Below, one piece after another: positions 61,958 through 64,000 of a DNA stretch of 64,000 nt; position 1 is the stretch's first letter; every line of letters begins with the position of its first letter. This DNA is from Pardosa pseudoannulata (Eukaryota; Arthropoda; Arachnida; Araneae; Lycosidae). The translations under genes and the position numbers were made by a program. The notes under the pieces are model-generated. The model searched no databases. It was not told the DNA's origin and worked only from the letters and a program-made list of their open reading frames with translations. The stretch spans positions 109,691,191 through 109,755,190 of the forward strand of contig CM063502.1 of NCBI GenBank assembly GCA_032207245.1. The letters are read 5' to 3'.

Positions 61958-64000
61958 GTTTTAGCCATCTGCGTGAATGCTAGTATTTAGCTACCCACTA
62001 ACGACAGAGGTTTCTAGTTAATTCATAACTTAGCCCAATGTATAGAAGCTTATTTCTATATGAATACTCACTGTAAATGACTATAATTTAATAAAGTAAA
62101 AAATATGTACTTAATTTATTTGTGTTTATAAAAATATATATCCTCATAAATAGAAGTATAAAAATGCACCCATAAACTGCACTATTCTTGCTTTCTTTTT
62201 TGCCATTTCATAAATATTTGATAATTCAAAATTTTTACATAATTTCTTTTTACTTTCTAATAATTCGGTTTAAAGAAATAGGGAGACAGTAGAATTAAGT
62301 ATCAAAATTATACATCATATGTTTTGCATATAACATTTTATAACTCATTACAACTAATTATATATTATATCTGATAATTCATATAATTCATCTATTTTAG
62401 ATATTGTTGAAATTACAAAAAGAATGTGACCTTTGGATGTATTTTATAACTTTTTGTATTAGGATATCCATTATCATAACAAAATATACGATGTGTATGC
62501 ATTTTTAAAATAATTTTCGGTCATTTTAATTATCGTTTTTAAAATTTCTTTTGATAATTTTCTCTCTAATGCACACGGAACTCGTAAAAAATATTTAATT
62601 GAAGCTTCTTAAAAGTAGGTCAACAACTAACCTGAAAAAAAGAATCCTGAACTTTATCTTATTATCTTTCAGTTGTATAAATCTTCTTTTTAATTGTCGT
62701 CCCCTGTCTTCGGTTCCCAGTTTGTCCGTTACACTGTTGTCTCAGCATGTGCTAATCAAAATACTTGGTTTACAGCTTCGTAAATGAAAAACAAATGCCG
62801 ACAAAATCTATTTCTATTGACAACCTTGAATATGCTAATAAGCTCTCGAGAAATGTTTTTTACGCTTGTTATTTGAAAAAAAAATTATGACCGTTGTTTA
62901 CTCTTACATGATTTTTCTATTTCAAAATAGTTCACTGACCTGTGTGCAACAGAACACTGCTGTTGAGGTCACAGATAAATTCTCACGGAAGTACAAAAGT
63001 AATCGAGCGACAATAAAAGAAACTTATGTTTTTAAAGTAATGTATATCTTTTTTCTTTCAATTACAGTTTTAGATGTCAATGTTTTAACTTTTTAACATA
63101 TGTACCCAAAAATGTGACGCTACCATGGCATGTATGTGACGGTTGGATCAATATGACTCCAAATTTTAACCATTTTTTGGTCGGCGTCGCATGTCATACA
63201 TCTGGCGCTTGTTTGTCTATGTATACCGAGATGTGTATCGAAGGTGGTGTGGGAAGTGCAAACCACCCCGGGCCTCTAATTTTAAGTAGTGAAATACGGA
63301 ATTTATTTTTAAAAATCTCTCACGTGGTACTTATAACGTCTAAACACGGAAATAGACCACGTAATAGAGCGTAATACAAATGGTAATAATAAATTTATTA
63401 TAGTAAATAATAAATTTTGTGAAATAATCAAAGTAAAATGAATAATATTTCATTTGTATTAGATAAAAATTAACAACTCATTGTTAAAAAAGTATTGGTA
63501 TCCCAAATTTAAAAATTTCCAAAAATTAATAAAATTTAAAAACCGGAATTTTTTATTGAAAAAAAAATTCCGTTAATTTAAGAGTGGCAATTTTCAATAC
63601 AAGATAACACACAAAAAGGGGCATTTTAAAAGCCAAAAACTAGTAAAGTCAGATACACTGGAAAAAATAATCTACCCATTTTGTAAAAAAACAATACATT
63701 GTATCGAGAATAATTGTTATACCAAAGAATTTAATCTTTTTAAATTTATAGAAGACTTATAGGTATTATAAAGTAAACATACCTCCAAGTTACGTTTATA
63801 TTACATCTTACTGAAATTTCCAAAATTTTATATCAAAGGGAATTTTTTATTTTAAGCAACATGTATGTACGTCGACCACACCAAAATGAAGATTAGGATT
63901 GATGTGTATGCATATCGAACGCAGTTAAATAATTAAATAGAAAAATAAAATTATTTACTTCTAACACACTTTTTCTATTTATTTTTCTAATGGATTTCTT
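61956..64000. other. AT-rich non-coding, with a less AT-rich patch at 63,105-63,375
   Basis: No gene recognised. The patch carries CATGTATGTGACG and CGTCGCATGTCATACAT about 70 bp apart as an imperfect inverted repeat, and an 86-codon plus frame without a known domain. It may be an unidentified transposon end or a short exon-like region; I cannot decide. Confidence 0.4.

Noticed and set aside
62866..63374. Two adjacent plus-strand frames as a small gene
   Set aside because: No domain, start context or splice pattern supports them; lengths are within chance for less AT-rich patches.

Overview
The window is eukaryotic, strongly AT-rich and almost entirely non-coding. It looks like intergenic or long-intron sequence from an arthropod nuclear genome. 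An arachnid (spider) is my best guess, because of the mix of tRNA-derived SINEs, R1/I-type LINE remnants, Tc1, hAT and piggyBac elements, Helitrons and long (TA)n/(CA)n microsatellites. That taxonomic guess is inference: no marker gene is present. Open reading frames are short and mostly chance or microsatellite products, and no intact gene is visible.

The only segment that looks like host coding sequence is at 9,425-9,624 (+). One frame encodes a good signal peptide. A frame offset by one base then continues with a cysteine-patterned stretch that resembles the N-terminus of Wnt ligands and ends at a possible splice donor. If real, it is a 5' exon whose other exons lie outside the window, and the sequence downstream would be a very large intron.

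The rest is a record of transposition and local duplication. There are five copies of one non-autonomous Helitron family (2.3, 15.5, 29.6, 31.7 and 54.3 kb) with 5' TC, 3' hairpin plus CTAG, and A/T insertion flanks. A tRNA-derived SINE family has about ten copies on both strands, one with a perfect 11-bp target duplication. There is a hAT MITE with a perfect 8-bp duplication (50.3 kb), two piggyBac-type TTAA elements (22.7 and 53.0 kb), a decayed Tc1-like transposon (20.2-21.9 kb), a 5'-truncated RNase H-bearing LINE (26.3-27.5 kb) and possible LTR remnants (3.2 and 35.6 kb).

Local duplications are prominent. The largest is a 460-468 bp tandem array at 38.6-41.8 kb, in which each unit is a fusion of a SINE head to part of another element; the intact SINE sits at the right edge and the intact partner at the left. 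Smaller arrays lie at 0.63, 5.5, 43.1, 46.2-47.5 and 51.6-52.4 kb. Two pairs of dispersed, non-TE-looking sequences (13.3/19.4 kb and 57.2/60.7 kb), and several less AT-rich unique patches (1.4, 19.3, 44.5 and 48.0 kb), are the best candidates for regulatory DNA.
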